From NCBI GenBank assembly GCA_000469685.2, contig LS997565.1:20791240-20855239 (forward strand): DNA of 64,000 nucleotides. The letters run 5' to 3'. Source of the DNA: Haemonchus contortus. Its lineage: Eukaryota; Nematoda; Chromadorea; Rhabditida; Trichostrongylidae. Under the pieces are notes generated by a model. That model saw only the letters and a list, made by a program, of their open reading frames with translations. It searched no databases and was not told where the DNA came from. The first letter of the stretch is position 1. The number at the start of each line of letters is the position of its first letter. Below are positions 9,107 to 22,800 of the stretch, in pieces. Position numbers and translations under genes: made by a program.

Positions 9107-12100
9107 ATAGATATTTCATTATCTCTCAAGCGCTTTGAGTCTCATTCAGCAAATGCCTTCCTGCTAATCATCGAGCAGACCGAAAGGACAGCAGAAATGT
9201 CTACATTCGTCATCGTCGCTCGTCCTGCAGTAAGATGCGTCGCTTTGTCACCAGTATGCCACTAAAACGCTCAAGCACCGATGAAAAAAATGGTACGACA
9301 ACTGCAAGCGTCGTCTCTCTAAGCGAGAAAAATTCGCAATTCATCCACAGCATCATACCTAGCATTGCCTTCACAGGATACATATGATATCGGATGACCA
9401 ACAAGTGTTCGTCGTGGAGGGCATCAAATAGAACAACTCAGGGAGGGATAAGAGAAGGTGATGCTCTCCGGCTGGAATGTGTGGAGGTTGTCCCGCAGAA
9501 CAATTTATTATCACGTCAGTAACAAAATCATTCAGCAAAGTCGAAACTCACTGTATGACTCAGAAACTAGTTCAAGCTTCAATTCGCGGGATTTGGTCTG
9601 GACTCATATTTGTTCATTTGCGAGAGAGAATAAGTAAGGCGGACCCCATTGATAGCCTAGTTCACTTCGAAAGTTTTTTATGTCTAAGCTATTTTACATG
9701 GTGCCCTCAAGTTGCAGCATTCCCCTCCCCTTAATCGGTACTTTTCCAATGTTTATAAGGCACTTCAGTCAGAGTTCCTATTCTCCACTATATTGTGCTT
9801 GACACTGGTCGGGATGTGCTTTTCCCTATGCTGCAGGTCTGTATCGTCGTTTACGCCGCTACCGTAAAAGTGCCTACCGCGGCGCTCGCGACGGCCCAGC
9901 TCCCTGTGCCCTGCCTGTTGTAGCAGATTCCTCACGAGGTTGCAAGGCATCATGAAGCTAACTAAAATTCCTAATGAACCAGGGTTTCCATAGTCTCGGC
10001 CCCTGCTGAACGTCTCACGCTTCAGTGGCTTCATCGATCGGATTCGACAATCTTCTTTAAATCGTTGCCTATGTGACATAACATGGCTTGTAATCTCGCA
10101 GTTGTTCAAGTAGCTTCGTGGCACCGCCGAAATGATCGATGCTGTTAAACGGTCTCTAAACTTACATACTGCCACGAATGTTCTTCAGTTAGTGTTTTGA
10201 TGTGGGTCCCGAGTGTTGTAAAAAAAAATCACCAGAGCACCCAACAAGTTTACCATAAATGCTTAGGTGGCCTTTTTATCGAGCAGTACCCTCCTGCTGG
10301 TTACCCTGTAATTGGGAACCTTGTCATCAAACAGGTAGCCTTCGGATGTTCGAGGAAGCTTTTAGATGGCGAATGCAACTACCACTTTTTGAAGAAGAGC
10401 TTTAAGTCAGTGCTATGTTTTACAACTCTCTAAAAAAAGTTTCTCAAAAAATTTTTCCCGTCATGATAGGGGATAAAGGAAAGCGTCTGGCGTAAACTTT
10501 TTGGGGCCTCGACAGAACAGACACACTACATCTCGATTTGTCCACCGAAATAGTCCATCCTCTAAAGTAGTAACTCACCTTTACGGCTTCACTGAAAATC
10601 AGAGATGCACTCGAAGAAGTAGTCTGTTTATGAGGCTGATTGGAGATTTTACGGAATCAAGCAGAGCACTGGAGAAGCATTTATTTCGAAGGCCCTGAGT
10701 GTCCCGAGTTTCAATCTGTAATTTTGCGGTCGCTGTGTTCTGTAGGAGATCACTTAGTTCGAGCCGATCGCCTTCAATTAATTATTTGTTGCACCCTTTG
10801 AACTAGTCAAGATAAAGCCAATGAACAAACAACAAAAAAGTGCCCACATGATAATCAATTAATTTAGAACGAACTGATTAATGACCTCATGTTTCACTTC
10901 TTTTGTTGATGTCGCTTGCTGTACGTATGTTCACCATTAGTTTTTGCCTGTTGGCTTGGTAGCGGGCGGATGACTCTTCAGCTGGATGGAGCTAACCTTC
11001 AAACCCCAAGGCTGTGCCAATTGTCAGCCTACGCAGCTTCAAAACGACGAATAGGAGCTTGCAGTAAAGAAAAGAAAAACCGAACCCTTCTGGATGAAAA
11101 AGGGCTCTCTGGATGTTCTGATCACGCGGTAAAGCATGCTGAGGTGGCTGGTAGAGAAGAAAACTCAGAGAGGCCACCCATCGTGCAAAGGTAACCGATC
11201 ACGACAGGTGGATGTGGTTATAGGGATCATTCCGTCCATAGCGAAACTGAAAGTTCATAGATTAAGTTCCAAATAACAGCGCTCTGTTCTTCTTTGCCCT
11301 ATTACTCCCTTTTGAAAGAATTAATCAGTCAATCATGGCCACTCTTTTCCGTATGGTATGTCAACACCCGAATAAGGAAGAAAGATGAGCACTGACTTGT
11401 ACATCGGCTAGTTTATGCAGGGTAGTTTCATTCCCAATGTTAATCCAGTCTGCCCCATCCTTCTTTAGCCTTGTACAATCTCATTGCGACCAAGTCGCCG
11501 CGATCAACATGAGTAGGAGTAATCTTCTGGCATGTATCAAGATCCAATTTGGCAGGATGCCTCAGACACCTTCAAGGTTATTCCGATGCACTCAGCCCTG
11601 ATTCCTCTCTTTCTCCTCTTGACAGTCCCTCCTGAATGAAAGAAGGAGGCCAATGAGGGGGTGCGTGAACATGAACCACAAGCTTTGTCTGCTGACACCA
11701 TATTCTTAATGTCAAGTTCTTGGTAGACTCACAACACGCAAAGAGAGAGCTGAGTCTTCAGAAACAAGGCAGACGCTGATTATTTCGCACGAGATCAGGT
11801 GCATCTTGACTGCATCGTGCTTGCCCTCAGCACTTTTTCTCAGAACATAATATTTCTCATCTTGCTTGTTCGAAATCAATGGAAGCAGCTGATGCAGATA
11901 ACTTTTTAGAAGGGAGGAAATAAACGGAATAGTTTTGAAGAACGTGATGAGCCTTTCATCCGCAGAAGCTCGGAAGATTAGGTTTCCCCAGGCGGCAACT
12001 TGTTACTGACAGTTCCCTTCCAGTTGAAGGAGAGCATCTTTGAGGAGGTTCCTGATTCTGGAGACATTATCTTGTCAGGTAGTAGCACTTCTCGGCACCC

Positions 12101-13200
12101 ACCCGCACTTCTCGTGACTAGCCTCCCTTCTCTTAGGTGTTGTAATAATTAAACAAACAGGAACAAAAGAGGCTTTCTTGCATATCAAGTAAACCGTCGA
12201 TCTCGGTACGCGTTCAGATGTGTAGAACGTAGGGAAGAAGACCTCTGGAAAGGGGCCTGAAGAGCTTGGAAATGTCGGACAAGGGATCAGGGTCTGCTTA
12301 AGGATACGAAATTTATGCAAAAAACCAATTATGGAGAGAAATCTGAGCTGAAATGCTCTAGCCTGTTTGTATTCCGTTCAGCATCAGTTATTTTCAAGAT
12401 AGCATTTCAAAGTAGAACGGAATTCGAACATTTAATTCAACAAAACTCTCCCCTACATCCTCGCTCAACTTTGTGCTTTAGGTTGCTGCCATACTCCCCT
12501 AAACCCTTCTGTGGTTGTTGAGCTGTGACAGACACTACCATAACATTCTCTAAGGCAAAGAGTTCTTCTAATTTCTCTCAACTGAATGTTTTGAAGGATT
12601 CCTCCGTTAGTTTTGCTCCCTTGATGAGTTCCTGATATCTTGCGTTGCGATGTATGTATTACATTCGTTGTTCAGCGGCATAGCTCGCATTTCTTGAACG
12701 CACGCGGGCCAAAGAATAGCGAAATTTTCCCCAGGCATGTTATGAGAAAAAACTACGATAACGGTTTTACCACGAGAACGTCGCCATCCTCATCAGCTGA
12801 GGTGAAAGAGAAAATCTAAAGCTGTAACAGTTTCAAATAGGGGCAAGAATAGAGACCAACTTGGAACTACCGTAATCCAGGACAAAGCACTTGAGCCTAC
12901 ATTGGGGGTCCCTAGAGGAATGCCTAGCATAGTTCACGTCGATGGATCACGGAACTACGAGCGTGAGCGATGAATTGGCCTACTAAAATAATCACAAATT
13001 TGATGCATTCCATATGTTGAACATCAGCGGATATATCTTCGTGAGAGAACAGCCAGTTTTGATTTTGGGCAAATGCAATCGTTCGCTGTGATGGGGTATC
13101 TGTTAGTTAAGATCGAGTGTGTCCAGCAAGGGTGATCGATTCTCCCAATCTATCAAATCCAAGCAAAGTTTTGGAAAAGTCAAAGTTTGAGTGTCTTCTC
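9107..13200. other. intergenic region, no recognised gene
   Basis: No family could be recognised in about 4 kb. A minus-strand frame at 9765-10175 (136 codons, rich in Arg and His) is the longest unexplained one; it has no signal peptide, domain or splice context that I can defend. A minus-strand stretch near 11,350-11,520 shows short open bits but stops often. The region may hold distal regulatory DNA of unc-22 or more decayed repeats. Confidence 0.35.
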
Positions 13201-13506
13201 GTCTTTTCAAACGCAAAGCACCGTAGCTCGAGGCTTAACGCATGAAACCCATTCACTCAGGAAAGTTTGAATGGTCGACTTTAAAAATGACTCAGAGTGG
13301 GATAGGCAGTAAAATGTCGGTAGCGTTAGGAGGCGAGGGCAGGGGGCAGTGTATTTTTAGTTGGGCGGACTTGCGCCGGTCGGTTCGCCCGCAGCCGCTC
13401 TACATCTCTCGGTCATCGCCTCGAGCCTCCTCTCACTCATCACTCTACATCGACACGATCTAGCAACTCAAGCTGAGCTCACCTCCTTCCACAACAGGTA
13501 TTCACC
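13200..13506 (+). promoter_or_regulatory. unc-22: putative unc-22 promoter and 5' UTR
   Basis: The DNA immediately upstream of the twitchin ATG is GC-richer than its surroundings. It contains GTATTTTTAG (13,351-13,360), whose inverse, CTAAAAATAC, misses the muscle MEF2 consensus by its last base. A pyrimidine-rich stretch with several CTC/CATC repeats (about 13,400-13,450) precedes the start. An AG at 13,495-13,496 after CCTTCCACAAC could serve as a trans-splice acceptor for a spliced leader. These are sequence-based guesses; no initiator or transcription start can be fixed. Confidence 0.35.
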
Positions 13507-16500
13507 ATGCCTGGAGCTCCACGCTTCACCCAGAAGCCGTCCATCCAACAGACACCTACGGTAAGTGCTTGTTGGTCCTTTTTCGCCAATCACTATTCAT
13601 ACTCCATATTTGGCCGTAACTGTCACTATCCCCTTTTCAATTTGTTTGTTCCTCTTGTGTTTTGATTACTTCCGGCCCTGAGGATCATTACTCTTGCCCT
13701 TTCTCTTCCCTGTACTTTCTTGCTCTACTTACTCTTCAACTTTTGTAACAAGCCGGCAAACTTTCGTCCCAGTTGATTTCCTTGTATAAGCGAAATCTGA
13801 AAGGAGATAATGTGTGATATATGTATGTGTGGGGGCGAAAAGGCGCTTGCCAACTGTCTTCCGCTCTTGCGCAACCCGGACGTTGTAATAATAAAACGGC
13901 TATTCGCTTCGTGTTTACTTGTTGACTCTTCCCTCTTCGCACGGCATTTCTTGTGAAGTTTCAACAAACATAAGCACAATAATTACTGAAAAGGTGACGA
14001 ATCCAATTAGGCCGTCCTTTGCAAGGTTCTTTCAACTGGCAGACAGCAAAAAAGCTGGTCTAGCTCACTCCCGCCTCCAGAATAAATCTTCGGCCTTGAT
14101 TCAAAGCTAACCTTGCTGATATGCATCGTCAGGACCCTTCTTTACAGCAATGTTTTCTGCAGTTTTGAGTCACGGTGATATGAAGTCTTGATGTCATGCC
14201 GAAGAGAGAGAGACAGGTGACTTAGTGCGTGCTATGGACCGAGATCTGAGCCCTCTAAGACATGCAATCCAAATACTCGGCTTAAACCAAATATAATGAT
14301 GTTACACTCTGATGCAGGCAGAGCCAACAACGTTTAATGACTTGTTACTACCATCTCCTGAATGGCAGAAGGCAGATGTAGCGGCTGCAGGGAGTCCGCA
14401 TGCATTGCTTCTGCCAAACTGCTCCCAAGTCATAAAGGTAGTTCTGATGAATGAGTACACTTCAATGCTACAGAGGCGCGGGCGGATATTTGCCGAATGG
14501 CATGCACCGACCGGCAACGGCGAGGTCCGGCTGCTCTGTCAAGTGTGCTGCTGCTGGGACCGACCGCTGGTGACACCCACACGTCATCATCGATCATTGG
14601 CAAAGCGATCGATCGATGAGCAATCGATGGCCCTTGGCCAATCGGAGAGACGTTCCAGATGGTTGAGAACCATGAATCCTGGTTGGAAAGTCCAAGATGT
14701 AGAGTTTGCAGCTGACGTTTGTCAAAACCAATCAATCGGCTTATTGAAACTTCACGAGTTTTTTTTTTCACTCACTGAGACTTGATGAAACGGTAAACTA
14801 ACAAAGCAGCATCGAATGAATCGAATATTTTCGAATCTGGGAGTGAAGGCTAGGGGGTCGGAAGTGCTGGTCCTGTTCATTTACATCTATGAAACGCTTT
14901 CTGGCTAAGGATCATTCCCTTTCTCCTTGGATTCCTAAGGATCATTCCCTTTCTCTTTGGATTCGTTTAAGTACAACTGCTACTCAACATGAAGGTCGAC
15001 CAAACCTTGAACTCGTTGATTACGTCAAGCCTAACACCTTCAAGTGAGTTGACAATAGTGAAAAGGAGCTCATTGCCTAGCACATTCGAAAGGTACCCGG
15101 AATCGAGGCTTCATTCCTCAGATGGAAAAGATGGAATGCATATCAACGTCCCTAGTGTAGAGAATCAACAAGTACTACAAGAATAAAGCGGAAAAGGGAA
15201 GTATTAGCATAAACATCAGTATAAACAACAGGTCAGGCTGAAAAAGAAGGAGACGTGCCACAAGTTTTTAAAAATAGTGAGACTCAGTAACAGTGAAGTG
15301 GGATCCTCACAGGAAATTGAACCCACTTATTTGTGGGAAACTTGTGGGTGTCAGAAATTAATCGGCTATGCAGACCGGTGGAATCGGCGGTTCTTGAAAT
15401 GTTCCTTGATATTCCAGAATTTCTGCGTTATGGTGCAGATCGATGTTGGATCGGGTTAATGTACGCAATGTTCACGATTATCTATTCGACGTCTTAAGAA
15501 AATCTGTTGAGCTATCAACTGTGCCTGATGTCCTGAGACGTTAAAGTTGGCTTTTATGGCGGATAAACATACCATGCAAGCATCGGCATCCACAGCAATG
15601 CTAAAAACTGTGTACCTGGCTCTACTTCGAACAACTTAAGCCGGCCTAGAGGTGGAAAAGTAGGCAAATATTGCGAACATAAGTATCTTGAGAAAAGATC
15701 CTGCAATAAAGAAGAATCCCGATCGTAATAGTACCATCGGTGTTTTGGGTTGCGACTTTCCATGGCAACAAAAAAAACGAGAACAGACGATGGCAATACT
15801 GTGGAGAGCCAACCCGTAGTTGAAAGGACATCTTCAATTGGAGGACAGCGAATCCTCTGCAGCCTTATTCCTATAAAAAACGTTCCGGCCCTGCATTCTC
15901 CATCACAGATTCTATGCTGATCCAGCTGGAGCTTTAACTATTAGCCACACAGAGCCCTTAAAAACAGAAGAAAGGGCAATTTCGCACAATGGACCTCATC
16001 TGGCATCAAGCGCTACGTGCTCCTCGGAATGGTTCGTTCGAAAGGCTCATGAGTGAAATGTTTCTATCAGTAGGTGAGTGTTAGGAAAGATAGTAGTATT
16101 GTGAAGAGGCTACAAAAAATTTTTTCTTTGAGTCGGTCGAGAACTGCAACCCTTTGGTAGACGATTTTAAGAATAGTCTCCATGAGATTCTGCCCCACTG
16201 GACGATTTCAGTGCCGTAGAATCTATGGATTTCTCATAGGTGAATCAATTCATTTTGGATGAGAGTTGTTCGTAGTATTCCTCTACTTTCCCACTTCCTT
16301 CTCTGTACATGTCGTCTCGGACCACAAGGAGGTATGCTATCATATCATCGAATTCAAGTGAATAGCAATTATGAAAAGAGGTAGACAATCAATTGACCCA
16401 CTGAAAAGCAAAGCCTTCGAAGGTGCCTGCCATGTACTGTTTGCTGTTTGTTGTCTGAGCAGTAAGCGTTCGGTGTTAATCAATCCGATTTCCGAAACAA

Positions 16501-19500
16501 GCATTCCTCTCCTATTCAGAATCGTATGCAGTACCCTCAGTAGGATGGGAAGCATGGTCTTCAGCCACCTTTGATTCGGTCCCCTGCTTACATGCAGTAC
16601 AACTCCACTTGGCGCTTCCGTCCTCATGCATCACGCATGATTTGAAATAGTCATTCAGAACTTCTAAACCTCAGTTTTACTTGAAATCCTCATTTCTTCT
16701 TTGGCTTCTGTCCCTTTATCAAAGTGGTGAGCTTTGAGGAAGTTCTAATTTCCCATACAGTGATACTTTAAATTGTAATACGATTTCCAGGGTGACCTGT
16801 TGATGGAATGTCTTCTGGAGGCGGATCCTCCGCCTACAATAGCTTGGCAGCATGCTGGAAATGTCATATCACCGTCATCTCGAGTCACACAAGTGCTCAG
16901 TCCTCTGGACGGCATTCTCTATAAGGCAAATCTCATAATTAAGGTGTGCTCACTTTTCTATTTACTATTTTTCCAAATTGAATAACATTTAACATCTGAA
17001 TCTTATTATTCTAACACACCTAATGCTCTGCTTTCTTGAAACTCCACTGATTTTTCTCTAATTATCAAAATATTTCACTCGCCCAAGAACGTGAACGAGA
17101 TGATTGCCTGGTTAGGTACAAGACTCCTAATCTATCCCGTTAGTTATCGTTGCATTTTGCTGTATTATCGGAAGACGCCTAAGAGATACTAGTAGACTCG
17201 TTGACGCTAAATCGTGGTAAGTACAACCACACTCCTTGCTCGAATTCAGTTCTTCAACAAGATCGTTCTTTCAAGGATTTCTCGCCTACTATGCACTTGC
17301 TCAATCCAAATGTGCAGGGATGGGATGAGGCTCCCGTTTCTGATTGGTTTCCTTTAATTGGTTTTAGGCTACCATCGCACTGCTGAGCAATCATTGTCTT
17401 GTGTTGCGGACGCTTTATAAACGACCTCTTCTAGAAGTTCAGTGTTTATTGTCATGAGTCTCCATGCTCTTAGCCCATATCCGCCCTCATCACTGGTTTG
17501 TGGAAAGATGTCGCATCTGTCGCATTTCATGCGCAGGTCTTGAATTCGTCATAACCCTTTTCCACTTATGGTGTCCCATCTCTGAATAGTGGGACTGTTG
17601 AGAATTTTTATGAGAGGCGGTGCCTCTCTGAGCCGTATTCCGTCGCTGGCCATAGAGGGCCAACACAATGGCATAATGGGATTTTTTTTGTTTAACTGAT
17701 TGCCGAACAGTGGCCTCTATTATGGCAATACAGTTCGCGAAAAAGTTTAGTTTGTTTTTCTTTTTCTTCTTTTTTTATTCCCCTCAACATTTTGATCTAC
17801 CGTCTATGAGTGCCATTCATGACCACAGTATTCTTTCTGGCTACCGATTTTTCTTTGAGTCGCCTCAATTCGCTATAACTCATGCGGACATATGTACGGA
17901 ATGGAAATGGCACCTGTTTTATCCGAGGGATGTCCACGACCATATCATTTCGCTTCCTCAACTTCAGTTAGCATGTACCTCTACGGGGTTTACGATACTT
18001 TCGTGAATTCATTCACATATTTCCGTATTCCTCTCAGCATTCACCCCCCCCCCCCCTATTACGGAAATCAAACGTCAACGTCACTCATAATTTGTAATAA
18101 TCATGTAATCATCAAACGTCACCAACGACTGGAATTATCTCCCAGTGGGTGCTCAAAGATACGGTTACCCCGAAGGAAACATACGGGAATTCTTCCACAA
18201 GTTGTACTCGATCATAGACACTTGTGGCTGACTTTGAACAGGGTAGCCTTCTGAACACGGCTCTTCTTTGAAAGGAAAATAAATATCGATTGTAGGAATC
18301 GAATAAGATCTCACTTCCTTCGTTTGCTCGTTCATCAGACTCCTCATGGTCAGGCTCGCTCAGATCGTGTGGTTATTTTATCCCTTTTGCCTTTCACAAG
18401 ATCCTTACATACGCACTAGAAAATGTCTACACCGACCTGAAGATTGGCTAGCCTTTCCGTGTAGTGACACTGCCCAGATCTATTTCATTATTGTCTAGAA
18501 ATCTTAGAGGACATCGAATAAGCCTTGTCATGCTGAACTTGATCGCTTTGAAAAAATGATTCCTTCACTGAAAAACATTACGGTCATTGCTCTTGCCTCA
18601 ACTGCATTGTCGAACTCCAATGAGGAACCGTTTCGGTATCGAAAGAGCTTTGGAGTAATTTTTTTCACCGGAGCCACCTGAGAAGACTTCATTTCGAGCT
18701 GTCAGCTGTAGGGGAACATATTCATGACAATACGCTGCTGTCTTCTTAAAAGACAAGCGGAGATCTCCAGGGCTCTTCAGAATCGATTCAGTCTCGATGC
18801 CTCGAAGTTTCTCAAGTTTCAATGGAATCGTTCTATATATTGCTCTTGGACAAGTTTCCAACTCATCACGACCGTTCACGATCAGCACCTGTTACATCCA
18901 CAGAACGAACAGTCCAAGCCTTCAGTGGAGGCTCTGAGAAGAGCTCTGCATGGAACCCTTACCTTTCTGCAACGAAAAAGTTTACTACTTCTTTCCGAGT
19001 AGTGTAGTTAGTACAAGCACATTTTGAGACTCTTCCATAACCATCATGGCTATCGGAGATTGATTTCTAAAGAAAACATTGAATAAAAAGGCTGGAAGTG
19101 ATGTGATGATTTCGAACTTCCTAAGATTTTGTGTACTATACGGCCGACCTCATGGATGGTAGAGAAGATCCCAAACAACTTACTTTTTTTCATAAAATTA
19201 CTATATTCATTGGCTTCCACCTGGAAGTCATCTTTCCAAGACAGCTCCTGAAAGTTGTAGAATTGAATCATAATCTTTCAAGGAGCCGAATGCAGGAGAT
19301 GGCGGTGCGTACAAATGCACAGCAAGAAATCAGTTGGGCGAATCAAACGCCAATATCAACTTGAATTTCGCAGGTGAGTGAGACAATAGTATTTGTCTTT
19401 AGTTCGATTATGCTAGTGTATTCAGGAGGTGGTGATGAGAATAAGTCGAAAGGACCGTCATTCGTTGGAAAACCACGAATCATTCCAAAAGATGGCGGAG

Positions 19501-19890
19501 CCTTAATAGTAATGGAATGCAAAGTAAAAAGTCCCACACCACCCGTGGCAAAGTACGGTAATTTCTTTTATGTAAAGCCTTTACAGAGATAATTTTTCTT
19601 CCTTTCCAGATGGTTAAAAGATGGCGTACCGCTACAAATGGGCGGTCTCTATCATGCTATTTTTGTTGACCTTGGCGATCAGACATACTTATGTCAGCTG
19701 GAAATCAGGGTATGTACACTGTTATGATGGATTGCAGACCACAGCTACATGTCCGCCTTGATTCCAGGGTCCATCGGCTTCTGATGCCGGACAGTACCGT
19801 TGCAATCTTCGGAATGAGCAAGGAGAGACGAATGCTAATCTTGCCTTAAACTTTGAGGAGCCCGATCCCAGTGAACGGCAAGAAAAGAAG
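13507..19890 (+). CDS. unc-22: twitchin exons 1-6: Ig1 and Ig2
   Basis: Exons: 13507-13560, 16791-16943, 19283-19373, 19426-19552, 19610-19709, 19768-19890 (residues 1-216). Ig1 has the core Cys in [17 protein letters not shown], the strand-C Trp, and [12 protein letters not shown]. Ig2 has [28 protein letters not shown] across the exon 4/5 junction, and [15 protein letters not shown]. The short first exon ends in phase 0 before a 3.2-kb intron. Exon 3 uses an AAG acceptor (TTTCAAG). Residues after [13 protein letters not shown] lead into the linker. The C. elegans protein matches closely through both domains. Confidence 0.95.
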
Positions 19891-22800
19891 GTATGTGGTT
19901 CTTCTGTTTTAGTCTTCAGTCCGCTACAATCAACTGATTCATTGTCACGAGCTTGAGATTCGCTGATGTATCCAATTACCACACTCCCCTTTTTATTAGT
20001 ATCGACCTCGTGGAATGCTCTTGAGGAAAGCTAAACAACTGCCCCACAATTACCCCACAGTAAACATAATTCCTCGTGTCACACAAAATGTTTTCAGAAC
20101 GGATGGTAGTTAAAGGTATCATAAATTTGTTTTAAGAGTCGCCGATCCCCGTCGGAGAAGAGAAAAGACACAGCATCACCTCGACCCCCATCCAGAGGTA
20201 ACGGTTCTCGCCCAGGGAGTCCGAAAAAATCCCTCAAGTCCCGAGAGGGTACTCCCAAAAGAGGAAAAGGCAGAGAAGGATCACCTACTAAGAAGTCGAT
20301 GAGGTGGGTCTTTCAATATGACAAGGGATCTGAATCTGCTGAGCGCGAAGATCTGTTGTAGGTCCCGAACATCGACTCCTGTACAGGAATCCGCTAATAC
20401 TCTTGCACCTGAAGATGCAGCTGCAGCCGCAGATTCGCGAAGGTCTAGTAAATCTGAAAAGATGGAGGTCGATTCAGGTCTGTTTTGGTCTCTTTGATTT
20501 CCAAGCTCGAGGATTCAACTAAACATTTGCAGCCACAACTAAACGCAAACCTGAGGGTCTACCTGTCCCACCCTCTACCGATGAGAAAAAGATGCGAACG
20601 TCATCTCCTGTACCACCTTCTGATGATCAGAAATTGCGCGCTGCTTCACCAGCACCTCCTGCTTCAGACGAAAAGGTGGAGCGCTCGAAGTCCCCGAAGC
20701 CTGCTGAGGAGAAGAAAACGCGCGCTAAATCTCCGTTGCCACCTCCTTCAGAAGAGAAGAAAGCGCGTTCCAAATCTCCAGTGCCACCACCGTCAGAAGA
20801 GGAAAAGAGGAAAGCTTCGAAGTCTCCGGTACCTCCGGAACCGAGCGCTGCTCTTTCGAGCAAAAGAGACAAGTTCACTCGACCGCCTATCGTTATGGAG
20901 GCGATTCGATCGCAGGTGAGAGACGCTTAAGAGGAATTTATGTCTATGCTATGGCTATGACAGCGAGCTCATGCGTAGATTGCTTGGTGTGCTGACGATC
21001 ATCAGTGTAAAGTAATGCTATGTCCCCGCTCAGCACCTCAACTGCCACCACACTCCTCGCCTTCCGAGTTTCTCACTAGGGGCTGTACATTCCATGGGAT
21101 TTAGACAATCGATGAGTTACTCGGGAGGATAGAATTAGGACGGTGTATGGCATGCAGACCCAGTGCAGACTAGGGGGTGCATGTTTGAGGTGATATTTTA
21201 CAGTGGTGGTGATAAAATGCGTCTGTCAAATGCTTTCATCCATTACATGCTGCCCTCTTCACAAGAACCAATGGTTATTGACGATATCCTTTGAAATTAT
21301 CAAATTGTAGTCGACGTTATCACCCCACTACCAGCAACTATTATCGCTTGCGATACTCGGCGATCAAACTAAGGGTGGCCATGAATCGCTAGATGAACAT
21401 GCACTCCCAGATTCCTGTTGAATTGACATTTAGTAGGACAATATGACATCAACTTCCGAACACTTTGATAGACGTAATAAACCAACAGAATCAAGGACCC
21501 GGCCAATCCACCCGAATCGATATCACCTGATGGGTTTCGCTGCATTATCAGAGAGTCGACGAGGATTTTTCTTACAACAAAAGGCTGAATGGCATTGATC
21601 AAGGGCTGTCGACGTTGCCCTGGGCATAAGCGCCAAGGACAAGAACATTGAAGGGTGATGCCATGAGATAAGCCGACATAGCCATAGCAGAGGAAAAAAG
21701 GATCACCTGTAACTCCAAAAAAAGAGAGTGCTTCATTTCAGACCGGCAAACCAGGCGATACAATCCATTTGGAAGTGGAATGGCAATGCCATACGTCGAC
21801 TGTCATCGAATGGTTCAAGTGAGTTTCATCATAATTTCTGCAAGGATGTCGCAATACTCTCAGTACAGTGCAAACCCCGCAAGAATGATTTATGCGGCTG
21901 CGATGCTCGTGATGATATTTTTGTTTTTCTCCACTGCTAAAGTTTATCCAGCGAGAGCAGTAAAGTTGTAAGACATCGTAGTCCTCCAAGTAGATTTGGG
22001 GGGCTCAAACAATCCCATAATACGGTAGCAAGCAAATGAATCTTCTCCTGCCCACACCTCTCTATCTAAGCTGGAGTTATACGACTCAAAAGCTAGTTAC
22101 TTCCATTACCGAGTACATGCTATAAACAGCTGAATCTCCCAAGGGCTGAAATTGAGCGAGGATCAGCTGGTGAGCCATCTGAAGATAGGCCATACATTAG
22201 CTCATAGTGAAGGGATCCTTTGAAATGATTCTAATCGGGATTTGAACACAGGAATACTTTGAAGGCACAGTTCGCGATCACCTGTATCACCTGTCGTCCC
22301 GTTTATCATCGATTTCCTCGAGCGAGCGCCAGTAACGTCTCCATTCGTCCCTGTAATGAGCCAGAGTAGTCCAGTGAATCGTACTCACTCGAGGGACACG
22401 GTGAAAAACATATCTTCCGTACAGAGCTTTTTCTGACCATCGCACCAACGGGAGCTCACGATACTTTCGGGTTATCTGGTTTCGGACGAATAATGGAAGT
22501 GATAGTCCAAAATAGGGGGAAAATGGCGAAGATTACGCCACATTGGCGTGTTCAGAGAAATGTAAAGCTTGAAAAAGTACTAAAATTCGGGATTGAACGA
22601 GAATGTTACGAGAAAGGCTGCATGGGAGGGGTATTTGGACGAGCTGTTCAAATGCGCGCGACATTGAATACAGCTGGCTGTAATACGGTGCCTGCGTGCA
22701 AAGTGTGGGTCCCGATGCGAATGGTGCAATCTCTACAGCTTCTACAACGCTTAGTAACTTGCCCACCTTGGGTGTGCACGTCGGCCAAGCCGGTTCGGAG

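Noticed and set aside
9765..10175. 136-codon minus-strand frame as a gene
   Set aside because: It matches no family, has no plausible splice or promoter context, and in 64 kb one or two chance frames of this length are expected.
20627..20878. Minus-strand Gly/Ser-rich frame opposite twitchin exon 9
   Set aside because: It is a shadow of the SPPPSEEK repeat, whose codons have few stops in reverse.
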